Of a stretch of 64,000 nucleotides of DNA, positions 42,896-55,600 are shown piece by piece. The stretch comes from Centrapalus pauciflorus. Taxonomy: Eukaryota; Streptophyta; Magnoliopsida; Asterales; Asteraceae. Each line of letters starts with the position of its first letter. Positions within the stretch are counted from its first letter, which is position 1. The position numbers and the translations under genes are program-made. The notes under the pieces were generated by a model. It did no database searches. It had not been told where the DNA came from and saw only the letters and a list, made by a program, of their open reading frames with translations. The stretch spans positions 434,001 to 498,000 of the forward strand of contig JAANYP010009619.1 in the NCBI GenBank assembly GCA_020465985.1. The letters run 5' to 3'.

Positions 42896-43520
42896 TTTCT
42901 AATAACATGACCTTGCTCATCCATTTTGTTCCTGAAAACCCATTTGGTGCCAATTATTTTTTTTCCTTTAGGAGCAGGGACCAGCTTCCATACTTTATTT
43001 CTCTCAAATTGATTGAGCTCTTCTTGCATGGCAGTGATCCAATTGGCATCTTTCAGTGCTTCATCCACTTTCTTAGGCTCCATCAGGGACACAAAACTAG
43101 AAAACATACAAAAGTTTCCTAAGCTGTCCCACCTTGTTTTCACCCCTTTGTTGATGTCACCAATTATTTGATCGTTTGGGTGACACCTGATCCACTTAGG
43201 ATCTTGCCTCAATGAAGATTCTCATGAGTTATTTGCATCTTCAACAGGTGCTGTTGAGCAGCTTTCAGAATTTTCAGACACACTGTTATCTTGAATCTGT
43301 TTACTTGTTGAACATGACCCTCCATTGTTGAACACATCAGCAGAGGATTCAGGAAAATCAGCATTGATTGGTTCAGGACATGATGTTGTAATTATGTCAG
43401 TACACTTATTCATACAGGGTGTATCAACATAGTCATCATCATGTCCATTGTGGTTAACTGGTTCCACTCTGGATGTAGTGGAAGCTTTTGAGTCCTTTTC
43501 TTCATGAATGGAATGCATGA
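42896..43520 (-). pseudogene. Element C reverse transcriptase, 5' part
   Basis: Minus strand: KDSKASTTSRVEPVNHNGHD linker (43500), TGA at 43224-43222, then DPKWIRCHPNDQIIGDINKG, AMQEELNQFERNKVWKLVPA and IGTKWVFRNKMDEQGHVIRN, cut by Helitron 1. It lines up with 49970-50570 of D. Similarity to D ends near 43503; upstream of that is gypsy LTR sequence. Confidence 0.85.
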
Positions 43521-44282
43521 GATCATCAAGTAACCCTTTTAGGTACCAAAATCATGCCTTTTTAAGCCATGTTTTTAACTGCTAGATGATCACACACACT
43601 AAAACGCATCGTTAAAAATCAAAATCATACTAAGGAGTTGAATCAGAGGCTGAAATTTTGTACATAACTTGCCTAACCCTCGATTTAAACATTCTAACTG
43701 ATAGTTATACCATGCATTAACAATTTCAACAGAGATCTACATTTCGGTTTCATAAAAACCAAACCAAAGACACATAAATTCCTGGTTTTAAGTGATTCTT
43801 ACCTCAATTTTATGTTTGTAGTTGCTATAGCTTCTTCCTAGCAACCTATTTCCATATTTTTAGCCATTAAATCCAACAATTTCATGTTCTTGATTTGTAG
43901 AGTGAGAGTGTGAGCAACCGTGGGTTTTAAGAGAGATGAAATGTGTTCCAAGGTAAGGAACGGTCACACACAGACACTTCTTTATTTAATACAAGTTTCC
44001 CATATTTGCAAAATACCACCTTCAACATATATTTTTTTTAATATTCTGATATTTCACTCCTTAATCATTTCCATTATTTTAACACCACTCGGCGTCCATC
44101 TTGTAAATATCCCTTACCTTTAATTTTTGTTGTAGCAACAATGATGATCCCTCATCATTATTTTTATCATTTTAACTCATTATGTTAGATTTTATTTTAA
44201 TTTGGATCTCAAATAATCAAAACACATGGATTAAATCTTAATTGTTTCATTACATATAATTCAGAAATTTTGGGACGTTACA
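43521..44282 (-). repeat. Truncated gypsy-like LTR
   Basis: Minus strand start TGTAACGTCCCAAAATTTC at 44282, the typical start of a gypsy LTR, running through a leader-like region (about 44000-43880) and ending without a CA end against element C near 43520. The second half is lost. CAACA (44283-44287) could be a target sequence, but no matching copy is seen on the other side. Confidence 0.6.
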
Positions 44283-45373
44283 CAACATTAGAGGTGTATC
44301 CTGCAACCTTCTCAATGACTGATTTAATAGATCAGTACAAGTGCATGAACATGAAGGTTAAGACTAATAAGCGTATTGTAAAACAGACAAATAATAAAAT
44401 TAAATGCAAAAGTGAAAAACACTCAGCTGAATGTCTGAACTGAATGAAAAACATAAGACAATTAAGGAAAAGAACTCTAGTAACTTTTATGCAGTACTAA
44501 CCATGAAACCGAAAAGGCTTCATTAGAATCATTGATAAAAGTCATGGATCCTGAAATTGAAAAGCTTAACTCTGTAAGTCAGCTCTATCAAAACAATTTT
44601 CTGATTTAATGGAAAAATAAGAAGCCTTAGAACGTGAGCATGTGAGCAACCTTACAAAATATGATTTTATTTTTAAAGAACTGGTTCCTCTATACTAAAA
44701 AAATCAAAGATTTAGAAGATAAATTTTTTAAGAGATCACACAATGGTCAAACAATGCATCTGAATCAACCCAAAGATACTAAATTTTATAACTCATAGAT
44801 GAGACTTGGATTTCAAAATCCGGGTTGGTTGAAGAAAGCAATAAGTCAAGCACCAATTCTTTACAGCATGAAATATATGCATCATGGCTATAGTATGAAT
44901 TTCACAAAATCATCTGATGAAGTTGAGCAACTAGAATATTTAAATAGGCAACAGAATGACGAATTGCAACTGAATCTTGATTGTACAAATATTAAAGAAG
45001 TTCCGTTTTTAGATACACCTATAGAAACATATTCAATAGAAAGTTTGAAATCTGATTCAAAGAAAAGTTACAGATATGTTCCAAATCTAATTTTAGAAGG
45101 ACGGATTTCTAAATTTCAAATATAGCTGGACGTGTCTTTAAAATCAGTAATATAAGATAAAAAAAGATAAATTTAACACAAAAAAAAAAAGACATTGAGT
45201 CGCTAAATGAGGATGTTGATGAACTTCTAGTCATTAACAGTGACTTAGAGAATCAAATCATTCATTTACGATGCCAACCATGAATCTTGAAAAGTGATGT
45301 TTTGCATGAAAATGAACAAGATTCGTTTGTCAATTTTGATTCTAAGTCTTATCAAATCATTCATTTAGCATAG
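44283..45373 (+). pseudogene. Remnant G: copia gag linker
   Basis: Degenerate plus-strand gag linker of the A/B superfamily. Matches to A include LEDKFFKRSHNGQTMHLNQP (compare 760-820) and RLGFQNPGWLKKA (compare GIGFKNPKYLEKA). The longest open part is 44799-45125. It ends where the truncated 5' LTR of D begins, so the two were joined by a deletion or an insertion whose other border is lost. Confidence 0.7.
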
Positions 45374-45859
45374 TCTTTTGAACAAGACTTTCCACTTTTC
45401 CTTTCGTCCAATAAAGAAGCTTCTCTTAGATCCTCTGAGTGAGTATAAAAGGAAACTTCCAATGATTGAAAATATAAGCCAAAAAGCTAAGTGCTGAAGC
45501 CAAGAGTGAACGTGCATTCAAGTGTGTCTTTCATGCATGCAAGTCTGCTTGAATGAAACAGTGCTTGGTGTCTAAGCTTTTCTTATTCAAGCTGTTTCTA
45601 TGAGTCTTGTAAATACAGTGAGTAATTCTTAGTGAGTGTCTTCATTGTAACTAGTTTAAGTGTGTCTTAGATTAGTTAACGTACTGTTGTATCTGTCATA
45701 TCAGCTTGAACCTTTCCGCATTCAAGCTTGTTTGTAATTAACTTTTGTTGATAATACATACAAACATTGAGAAAAGAGTGTGTAGTTTTTAAATTGCTGT
45801 ATTCACCCCCCCCTCTACAGCTTAAGGCTATATACTTGGGAAACGTTTTGGGATCTACA
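45374..45859 (+). repeat. 5' LTR of element D, left part missing (486 bp left)
   Basis: Matches 57758-58243 of the 3' LTR from AACAAGACTTTCCAC to the end GGGATCTACA. The first about 640 bases are absent. TATA box TATAAAAGG is kept at 45444-45452; a poly-C run lies near 45806-45813. Confidence 0.88.
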
Positions 45860-45861
45860 AC

Positions 45862-45873
45862 TGGTATCAGAGC
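45862..45873 (+). promoter_or_regulatory. Primer binding site of element D (initiator-Met tRNA)
   Basis: TGGTATCAGAGC two bases after the LTR end, followed by AGTT. Confidence 0.95.
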
Positions 45874-45921
45874 AGTTCAGAGTGTGTGTCATTCTAGATC
45901 TCTCATTCTCCCAAAGTTTCT

Positions 45922-48672
45922 ATGGACAACAGTGCTGCAAGTTCCTCATACTATGACAATGGCTCAATGGGCAAACCTCCAAAGTTCAATCATCAGAACT
46001 TCTCTGGTTGGAAGTGCAGAATGATGCTCTACTTAGAGAATCTGGATGTGCAATTACCAGAGATTGTAATGGAGGGTCCCTATGTGCCAACCTCTGTTAC
46101 AACTATAACTCCTGCTGTTGAAGGAGCTGCTCCTGAAATCAGAACATTTGAGAAAGCAAAAGCTCAATGGTCTGATGAAGACGAAAGACTAGTGGCTCTT
46201 GATGCAAAGGCCAGAAATAACCTGGTTATCTCTCTGCCTAATGATGTGTTCAAACAGGTTGAGAAGATGAAGACTGCAAAGGAGATGTGGGATACTTTGT
46301 GTACCATCTATGATGGACCCACAATCACACTGGATAACATGATTAATAATTTTGTTAGACAGTATGAACTCTTCTTTGCAAAACCAAAGGAGACTCTCAC
46401 AGAAACCGACACCAGGTTTACTGCTCTTGTTAATGATCTCAAAGCTATTGGGATCACCAAGGACAGACTGACTCTGGTGAACAAATTCTTAGACATCCTG
46501 CCTGAAGAATGGAATTATTTTTCTACAATCTTAAGAAATTCAGGTACCATCAGAAGTATGGATCTTGTCAACCTGTATGGATCATTACTGAATGATGAGC
46601 AGTCAAGGCAATAGAAGAGAAATGCCTTGGAAATGTCTAAGAGAGGTGCAGCCTTTGTGGCCAGTGTGAGACAACCTGTAAGTCAGGTGGGTGATGTGTT
46701 CACTCAACCCGATCAACAGGCTGATGATAAAGAGGAAGTGTCTGATGAGGAAGACAATGCAGATCTTGCTGAACTGGATGATGAGCAAATGATAGCCATG
46801 CTTGTCAAAAGGTTCAACAAGAAAAGGTTTGGAAGAAACATGCTGCAGGGAAGCTCAAGTGCTGTTAAAAGGAAGGGATTTGATAAGACCAAAGCTGAGT
46901 GCTTCAAATGTGGCAAACCTGGCCATATAGCTGCTGACTGTGTGTCAAAAGCTGTTGGTCAGTCATCCAAATCACACAAGACAAACAGGGATGATGGCTA
47001 TAGGGTTAAGTACCTTATGGCTATGGCTAAGCTGAGGAAGTTGGAAAACACAGTGGTTTCCAACCGACAAAAGGGACTCATGGCAGAGACTTGTGACTGG
47101 GAGGAGTCTGATTCATCATCTGATGAAGAAGACAATCACTGTCTGATGGCCAACACTGATGTCCCATCAACAAGCAACTTCAAACAGGATCTGGCTGAAG
47201 CTGAAGCTTTTAGCAGCTTGGAGAACTAGAACCCTACAATGATGTATAAGGTACAAAATTTTATGGATTACAGTTATGAAGAAAAAGTTAAAATGTTTGA
47301 ATATATGCTTGTTGATCTGAAAGCTGCTGTTGAGAACCATACTATTTTATTATCTGAAATCTCTAAGCTTAAAACTGATCTTGAAACAAAATCTAGTAAA
47401 CTGGACAGCTTCCATAAGTTGGAAACTGAGCTTGATGAATTAAAACACATCAACTCTATTTTACTGGAAGAAAAGAGAGAAACAGATATAAAACATGCTA
47501 AGCATCAAAAGATAGTTGACTCTTGGTGCCAATCTGCACAAAAAGTCAGCCACTGCATGAGTCAGCAAATCCCTGCACAAATCCAAGCCTATCTTGGAGG
47601 GGATCTTGACACAGCAGCTTCCATTGTTGAGGTTAATAATCTGAAAGAAGACTTGTCCACACTTGGTGAGCTTCCAAACACTTTTATTCAAAAAGTGAAT
47701 GGTAAACTAATCTCAACAAACAGGTTTGTCATGCCTCAAAACACTGACAGCTCGTGTGAACCTAGCTCAAAAGCTGCTGATGAAATGAGTTCTCCATCAA
47801 ATCAGCTTGCTAAGTGCTCTGCTGATTCACACAAGCAAAAGAAAGGAAAGCATGTCCAAACTGCAGCTGTGGACACCAAGCATGTTGACAAAAGAGGCTT
47901 TGGATCTAAAGCTGATGGTAAAAGGCATACTAATCCTTTTAATGCTGAACATTTTGAAAATAAGTTTTCAAAAGGCAAGCAGTCTGCTTTTAACAAGGGT
48001 AAGTCTCATGTTGAAGGCAAACCTGCTGTGATTTCAAATAAGTTTTCTAATCATAGTGGTAAACTGGTTTTAAATGAGAATAAGTTGTTCAAAACTAGAA
48101 ATAATGATTATGTTGATAGGCATCATCAATCACATCTCAGGAAGGACAAAGGCAAAGCAATTGCTCAGCCTGAGAGATTTGGGAATAAGTTTCCTAAACC
48201 TGTGGAAGTTCAAAAGGAAATTAAGCTTCCTATCTTTGACATCTGTCCTCCTAAAAAGAGGAAAGAAGAGATAGGCAAAGCTGTTGCTATTGAAACCTCC
48301 ACTCAAGCTGTTGATTCATCAAATAGTAATAAGTTTGCTAAACCTGCTGATAGAATCAAAAGAAATAATTCAGAATGTGTTTCTGAAAAGTTTTCTTCCA
48401 AAAATGCTAAGAGGAGAAAATGCTATAAATGTGGAATGAAGACACATCTGGCCAAAGACTGTCCTAAAATTGAGGAAATGAGGCCTGCTGACTCTGATGG
48501 TTCTCTCACAGCTAACATAAACAGTGTTGGAAACATCTTAGTCAATGAGAGTGGTATCCAAACTGATACCATTCAAATAGGGAATATTAGTGTTGATATC
48601 ACAAGTCCATCAACAAATGTTGATGAAGTAGGAGAACTAATCTCTGTGATGAGTTCCCCTAAAAATGACTAA
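45922..48672 (+). pseudogene. Element D gag with two zinc knuckles
   Basis: ATG at 45922 opens MDNSAASSSYYDNGSMGKPP; capsid motifs NFSGWKCRM, ISLPNDVF and KEMWDTLCTIYDG follow (UBN2/gag family). First knuckle CFKCGKPGHIAADC (46900-46941), second knuckle CYKCGMKTHLAKDC (48421-48462) after a 500-residue Lys/Asn/Ser-rich linker with coiled-coil segments (47239-47480). One frame runs throughout, broken only by TAG at 46612-46614 and TAG at 47227-47229. The final TAA (48670-48672) overlaps the pol ATG (48665) by 8 bases. The N-terminal start has good context and family fit. Confidence 0.88.
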
Positions 48673-51600
48673 TATTCTTCTTGTCACTCTGCAGGCTAAA
48701 CAACCATCCAAGGTTTGGTACTTGGACAGTGGCTGCTCAGGGCACATGACAGCTTGTAAGGACCTGCTGAGTGATCTCAGGCCTGAAAAAGGGCCAAAAG
48801 TCACATTTGGTGACAATGTACAGGGATCCACTGAGGGATATGGAACTCTTAAAGCTGGTGCTGCAGTGTTCAAAAGAGTAGCCTATGTGGTTGGGCTGAA
48901 ACATAACCTTGTTAGCATAAGTCAACTGTGTGATGTTGGCTACAAGGTTAACTTTGATGAGCACCTGGGTTACATATTGGATCCCCAAGGCAAAGTTGTG
49001 TTGTGTGCTCAACGAAAGAAAGGTGTATATGTTGTGGACATGCAATCTGCTGATCCCACAACTGAAACCTGTTTTCTCACAAGGACAAATTCAGATCTAA
49101 ATTGGCTATGGCACATAAGGCTGTCACATTTGAACTTCAAGAACATCAACAAACTCTGTAAGAAAGAGTTAGTGACAGGTTTGCCTTCTATGACTTTTTC
49201 TAAGGATAGACTCTGCGCAGCTTGTGAGAAAGGCAAGCAGAGGAAATCATCTTTTAAATCCAAACATAATTTTTCTATTGATACTCCTCTCTTCTTAATC
49301 CACATGGACTTGTTTGGACCTGTCAATGTCCCAAGTCTAGGAGGAAGAAGATACACTCTAGTAATGGTTGATGAGTTCTCCAGGTACACATGGGTTATCT
49401 TCCTGAAGAGCAAAGGAGAGGCTGCTAGATAAATTATTGGTTTTGTGAAAAAGATGGAAATGTTGAACTCTTCCCAAGTGAAGCAGCTTAGAAGTGATCA
49501 TGGTACTGAATTCAAAAATAGTACACTTGAAGACTTCTGTGAAGAGAAAGGAATCACTCAAAACTTTTCAGCTGTAAGAACTCCACAACAAAATGGAGTT
49601 GCTGAAAGGAAAAACCAAACTCTCATTGAAGCTACTAGAACCATGCTGTGTGCATCTGGTTTACCTTCATCATTCTGGGCCGAAGCTGTTAACACTGCCT
49701 GCTTCACCCAAAGCAGATCCTTAGTGGTGAAAAGGTTCAACAAGACTCCCTATGAGCTTCTCAAAGGGAGGAAGCCAAATGTCAGTTACTTCCATGTGTT
49801 TGGGTGTCCCTGATTCATTCTGAATCAAAGGGACCAACTCACAAAGTTTGAACCAAAAGCTTATGAAGGTGTGTTTGTTGGCTACTCTGCTATCTCCAAA
49901 GCCTATATAGTGTACAACAACAAAAGAAAGGTGATAGATGAATCTATCAATGTCACCTTTGAAGAGGACTCAAAAGCTTCCACTACATCCAGTGTGGAAC
50001 CTGTTAATCATGATGGACATGATGATGATTATGTCAATAAACCCTGTGTGAATAAATGAACTGACTTAATTACAACTGCATCTCCTGAACCTATCAGTGC
50101 TGATTTTCCTGGTTCCTCTGCTGATATGTTCAACAGTGATCAGTCATGTTCAACAAGTGAACAGACTCAAGACAACAGTGTGTCTGAAAATCTTGAGAGC
50201 TGTTCAACAGGACCTACTGAAGATGCTGATAACTCAGGAGAATGCTCATTAAAGAATGATCCTAAGTGGATCAGATGTCACCCCAATGATCAAATAATTG
50301 GTGACATCAACAAAGGGGTACAAACAAGGTGGGACATCTTAGGGAACTTCTGCATGTTCTCCAGTTTTGTTTCACTAATGGAGCCAAAGAAGGTGGATGA
50401 AGCACTAAAATATGCCAACTGGATCACTGCCATGCAAGAAGAACTCAATCAGTTTGAGAGAAACAAGGTATGGAAGCTGGTCCCTGCTTCTAAAGGTAAA
50501 ACCATAATTGGCACTAAATGGGTTTTCAGCAATAAGATGGATGAGCAAGGTCATGTCGTTAGAAACAAGGCAAGACTGGTTGCTCGGGGTTATAGCAGGA
50601 GGAAGGAATTGACTATGATGAGACATTTACTCCTGTGGCCAGGCTAGAAGCAATTCGTTTGTATCTAGCCTACGCTGCTCATAAGAGCATTAAGGTATTT
50701 CAAATGGATGTGAAGAGTGCATTTTTGAATGGGAAGCTGCAAGAAGAAGTTTATGTCATGCAGCCTCCAGGTTTTGAAAATGAACAACATCCAGGTTTTG
50801 TCTATAAGTTGGACAAAGCTCTCTATGGTCTCAAACAAGCCCCTAGAGCCTGGTATGACACTCTTACTAAATTCCTTATGAGCAATGGGTATTCCAGAGG
50901 TAAAGTGGATACCACACTGTTCATAAAGAAGGTGAAGTCTGATATTATGCTTGTTCAAATTTATGTGGATGACATAATATTTGGTTCTACCAATGAGCAG
51001 TTATGAAAGAATTTTTCATTACTCATGAAATCCAAATATGAAATGAGTATGATGGGAGAACTTACTTTCTTTTTAGGATTACAGCTTAAACAAACCTCAA
51101 ATGAAATTTTTATAAATCAAAGAAAGTATACCATAGATCTCTTGAAAAAGTTTAAATTTGATCAAAGTTCTCCTATTAAAACCCCAATGGCAACCAATGT
51201 GAAATTGGATGCTGTTGCCAGTGGCAAAGTTGTCTCAGTAACAGCTTACAGAGGTATGATTGGGAGCTTGCTATATTTAACTACTAGTAGACCTGATACT
51301 ATGTTTGCCACATGTTTGTGTGCTAGGTTCCAAGCTGATCCAAAGGAATCTCATCTAGCTGTTGTTAAAAGAATCTTCAGATACCTGAAGGGCACATCAG
51401 GTTTGGGTCTTTGGTATCCCAAAGACTCAAGCGTAGAACTAACAGGTTATTCAGATTTCGATTTTGCAGGCTGCAGGCTAGGTAGGAAAAGCACAACAGG
51501 TGGATGTCAACTCCTTGGTGGTAAGTTGATAAGTTGGTGTAGCAAGAAGCAGAACTCAGTGTCTACTTCTACTGCTGAAGCTGAGTACATTGCTGCTGGA

Positions 51601-51909
51601 AGCTGCTGTGGGCAGATTCTGTGGATGCATCATCAGCTTGAAGACTATGGGCTTGTGTATAGGAAAAGTCCTATTCTGTGTGATAACACAAGTGCCATAG
51701 CCATTTCCAACAATCCAGTACTTCATTCAAGAACAAAGCATATTGAGGTTAGACATCACTTCATCAGGGATCACATTCAGAAAGGTAATGTGGAGGTAAG
51801 TTTTATTTCCACTAATGAACAGCTTGCAGACATTTTCACCAAACCTCTTGATGAAACCAGGTTTAATTACCTTGTCATCAAGCTGGGCATGTTAAACAAA
51901 AGTGACTAA
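48665..51909 (+). pseudogene. Element D pol: protease, integrase, RT, RNase H
   Basis: Protease WYLDSGCSGHMT (48715), pre-integrase domain (WLWHIRLSHLNF, CAACEKGK), integrase catalytic residues in HMDLFGP, RSDHGTEF and NGVAERKN, RT with DVKSAFLNGKLQEEVYV and YVDD at 50962-50973, RNase H (DFAGCRLGRKSTTGG, STAEAEYIAAGS, LADIFTKPLDETRF) to TAA at 51907-51909. Breaks: TAA 49430, TGA 49811, TGA 50057, one-base deletion near 50595 (frame change inside GY-EEGIDYDETF), TGA 51004. About 1080 codons, the usual length. A splice-acceptor-like CTCTGCAG ends at 48694, at the codon where A and B have their intron acceptor. Confidence 0.92.
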
Positions 51910-52500
51910 GTGTCCTCAAAGGTCTAAGACTTTGTATTTCTCACACTTCTCAAGTTTCTCAGAACAGCTTAGACAAAACAGGTTATGCATATTCTGTACT
52001 TAGCCATTATTCTGAACTCCTTGAACAGCTTGAACATACAACAGGCTGAACAATAATAGTTTATACGTCCAGCCTGCTCTGATGGTTCATTCTCCACCCT
52101 GCTCACTCCTTCACACTGATCTACAAGACATTGTCTTGTACAATGTTCAACTAGTGAACACAACCTGATCCTACATTAGAGCACAGGTTGAAAGCACAGT
52201 GTGAAGAGTGAACAACTTGAAGAATGAACAGCTTGTAATGATCCTACTCATCACAGGTTTGACCAACATCATAGACCAACAGTTTTTAACTACCTTTCTT
52301 CACAATTAAGCTACTTAATTTTTGTTTTTATTTAACTTAATTACTGCGGATAATGTGGGTTACGTGTGTTAGTGATTAAAAAGGGCTCAAGTGGTCTGAC
52401 AAACGTTCTGACATGGACAACCGTTCCGTTTTCTGTAAACGACTTTTTCAAATCAACCGCCCAAATGTTTCTCTCTCATACCCACTCACATTCAAAATCC
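51910..52500 (+). other. Pol-ORF3 spacer of element D with GAACAG motif array
   Basis: No gene. From 51955 to 52270 it is packed with GAACAGCTT(G/A), AACAGG(T/C)T, CAACCTG and GAACAACTTGA strings. From 52340 to 52500 the sequence is conserved with C and looks like a promoter (GACAACCGTTCCGTTTT, CAACCGCCCAAA). Confidence 0.75.
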
Positions 52501-52508
52501 TATAAATA
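52501..52508 (+). promoter_or_regulatory. TATA box upstream of element D ORF3
   Basis: TATAAATA in CCTATAAATACC, followed by a CT-rich leader and, 105 bases on, the ORF3 ATG at 52613. Same box and spacing as C (37169-37162). Confidence 0.75.
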
Positions 52509-52612
52509 CCCCCTACTGTTTCATCTTCGTCTTCCTCACTATTTCCAGAAATCCTCAAGAACCCTAAATCGACTAAGTGTCTTTTGCTTCTCAACATCCC
52601 AAACCTTCACAA

Positions 52613-55600
52613 ATGGCTCAAAGAAACAACCCCTTTCTTCGAGTGTTCGTTGGTGATGATGTTGTTAAACACTCATCCGTTACCACAATGCTGACCATCA
52701 AACCCACCAACTACATTGCTAATCTAACCATTGCCAAAAACTATGTGGGGAACGGTTATGAACAGATGGTGGAGTTTCTGAAAGTTCATCCGTTGAACTA
52801 TGCTATGACTGCCACTCCTAGTGTTCTTTACCAGGAGATGGTGTACGAGTTTTGGTACACTTGTGCCTACAACACGGACACCAAAGTCATTAAGGGCACT
52901 ATTCTAAATGGGACTCAGACCATTGAGATAACGAATGATCTTCTCAGGGAGGTTCTTCATCTGCCAACTGCTGAATCATATGACAAGCCTCAACCTGAAG
53001 ATGATCAAATGGGCAATCTGCTACGCTTCTGTGGTGTGGCAGGACCCAAAATCGGAGCAATATTGTTTAGGAAGGATCTGTCTGCGACCTACAGTTTTCT
53101 ATTTGCCTCGGTGGTGATGTGCTTCGGAAGTAAGGTTGGTTCATTTGACATACTAAGCCGTGATGAAGTCCCCATTGTTCTACAGCTGGTGGATGGGACA
53201 ACAATCGACATGGCCAAATGGATTTTTTCTGAATTTGAGAGGCCTGGTACAACAAGGGAATCGTCCAGCTGCTGTTCGGTATCCAAGGTTTCTGAGCCTC
53301 ATCTTCAAGCATCATTGTGGTGAGCATCTATATAATTCTCAGCCTTTACTTAAGACTGCTGCATTCCCTGTCATAGGGAATAGAGTTTTCTATACACCTA
53401 TTCAACCCAATGAGCCTCCTCTATCTACTCCAATGAGGAGGATACTGGGGTTAGTGGTAGGACCTTCTGATGTGATGGTTGCTCCCAAAGCTGCTCCCAA
53501 GGCAAAATCCAAAGCCAGGTCCAAGCTTATTAAAAGGACTCTGGCAACCACTAAAGCTGGGCCTGTCCACAAGAAGGGCAAAACAGCTCAGTCTGAGTCT
53601 ACTACCTTAGCCTCTATGGCAGATGGGGAGCAGGCTCCTCACCCTGGTTCATCTGTTGAACCTGAAGCCTTTGTGTCAGGTGCCTCTGTGGCACCTGAGA
53701 CCATGGAACAGGCCCACCCAACTGTTCCTGACCCAGTCTCACACCCTGTCCAAACAGAACCCATCACCTCTCCACAATTACCCACTTCATCCATTAAATC
53801 ATACCAACGCAAATCACTCGCCAAATAGAAAACAGCCCAAACAACCAGCTCCTCTGTTCCCTCTCAACAGGGTTCAGTTGTAAGAGAAGCCACCCCTACT
53901 GCCCCTCCTCTTTTGGGAGAAGGTTCAGCACAATTGGAGCCTGCTTCCCTCCAACCTGTGTCTACCCAGAGTCAGCCTAGACCCTTTGGTTCCTCCCAAC
54001 AGGAGCTAGTTGTACAAATGGAGACAGCCACCTCAACTATTCCAGCCTCCTAACAGGCTGAGAATATTGAAAGACAGGAGTCCTCTCCACTCCATACTGC
54101 GTCCACACTGTCCTCACCTCATACTTCTCTACACTCTTAGTCTGCACGAGGTGTCCACACTGCTGGTATAGACCAATCAGCAGCTCAACCTCAAATTTCT
54201 GCTCCCTATGATACAACTGTTCAACACCAAACAGCTGCTGAGGGACACACAACTCAAGCTGATGAACCTCATGGAACATACCATCCCTTGGGTGAGGCTG
54301 CCCCTTCTGTGCAAATTCCATCAGTAGAATATACCACTGCTGATGTTGAAATGCATATCCCCTCTCCCCATGATGAGGTGCTTTTACACCAAGGCACTGC
54401 AGAGGGAACACCCACTGGCCTTAATGAAGGTGTTGCAACACAAGCACCATCTGAAAGGCCCCCAACATCAACCCCTTCTCCTGATGATGCTGCTACTGCC
54501 ACTGCTGAGGGACCCTTTGACCCCTCCAAGCTGGGCCACATTACTTTTGCCCATGCTATGGAGCTTCTTTCAGATGTTCCTCTTCCTTATCCATCACATC
54601 CTCATACACCAGCCTCATACTCTTCATCTCCCTCAACACAATCTAAACAATCCACCCATACACCTCCACCTCCTAAAGACCTGCCTTTGAAGGATCAGCT
54701 TACACTGCTGACCAACAAAGTTAGTTCTTTAGAATCTTCCATGTCCTCTCTACCTTCTCTCATTTCAGACTCTGTGTCTGAACAACTTAAGGAATTCTTT
54801 GATCTGTTCAAGGATTCCTTCCCAGCCACTCCATAAACTGACAACTCTCCACAGCTGCTTACACTCACTGCACAGCTGCAAAATGTCTCTACTTCCCTTT
54901 CCTCCATTCTCTCAATCCAACAGGACTCTGTGTGCTCACTGGCAGCTATATCTCAACAGCTGTCATCTCTCCTCACTTCTTGCAATTCTACCCTTCCTGC
55001 CACCTTGGCCATCTTGAACACTGTCATTGGCTCCCTATCCAATTCTGTGTCATCAGACCTTGCTGATGTGCAAGATTCCCTTGAACTACATCTTGCACAG
55101 CTTCAAAGCCTGTTGTTCACAGCTTCTGATAGGGACAACATTGTCAAACTGACCTCTCTTGCTGACACCCAGGCCTCTTCTCTTCAAACCTGTATTTCCC
55201 ATCTTACAGAGGTGAAGGACAACCTGGCCTTCTTAGTGAATAGCCTTGTTGGCCCCAAGCCTGCTACCAAAACTGCTGGCAAGCCTGCTGACTTCGTGTC
55301 TTCAGGCAGACCAGGTGTTGAAGGTGCTGGTACATCTCCTTCAAAGGGGGAGAAGTCATCTGCCTCGAAGAATAAGTCTAAGGGGGAGAAAACTTCTTCT
55401 CCTAAGGAGAAATCAGTGCCTGCAATACCCACTAGTCAACCAGCAGGAGCATCTGAAACAGGTACAATGGAAGGTGCTTCCCAGGCTGCTCAGCCTACTC
55501 AGGCTTAATCTCCAAACCCTGCTCAGTCTAAGGGCGAGGAATTCATTCCTAAGGACAGGTCAAGCAGTAGAAGGAGGCATCTGATTCTACAAGAAGAAGA

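Larger units (their letters stand above)
28960..43520 (-). mobile_element. Copia element C (SIRE/Maximus type), 5' end deleted
   Basis: Minus strand, high to low: RT start (43520-42896), Helitron 1 insertion, RT and RNase H (39085-37746), spacer with promoter, ORF3 (37056-30429, split by a solo LTR), 3' UTR, polypurine tract (AAATAGGGGGAGAT, 30090-30077) and 3' LTR. Protease, integrase, gag and 5' LTR are gone; C ends against a truncated gypsy LTR near 43520. Same family as D and H, a different family from A and B. Confidence 0.87.
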
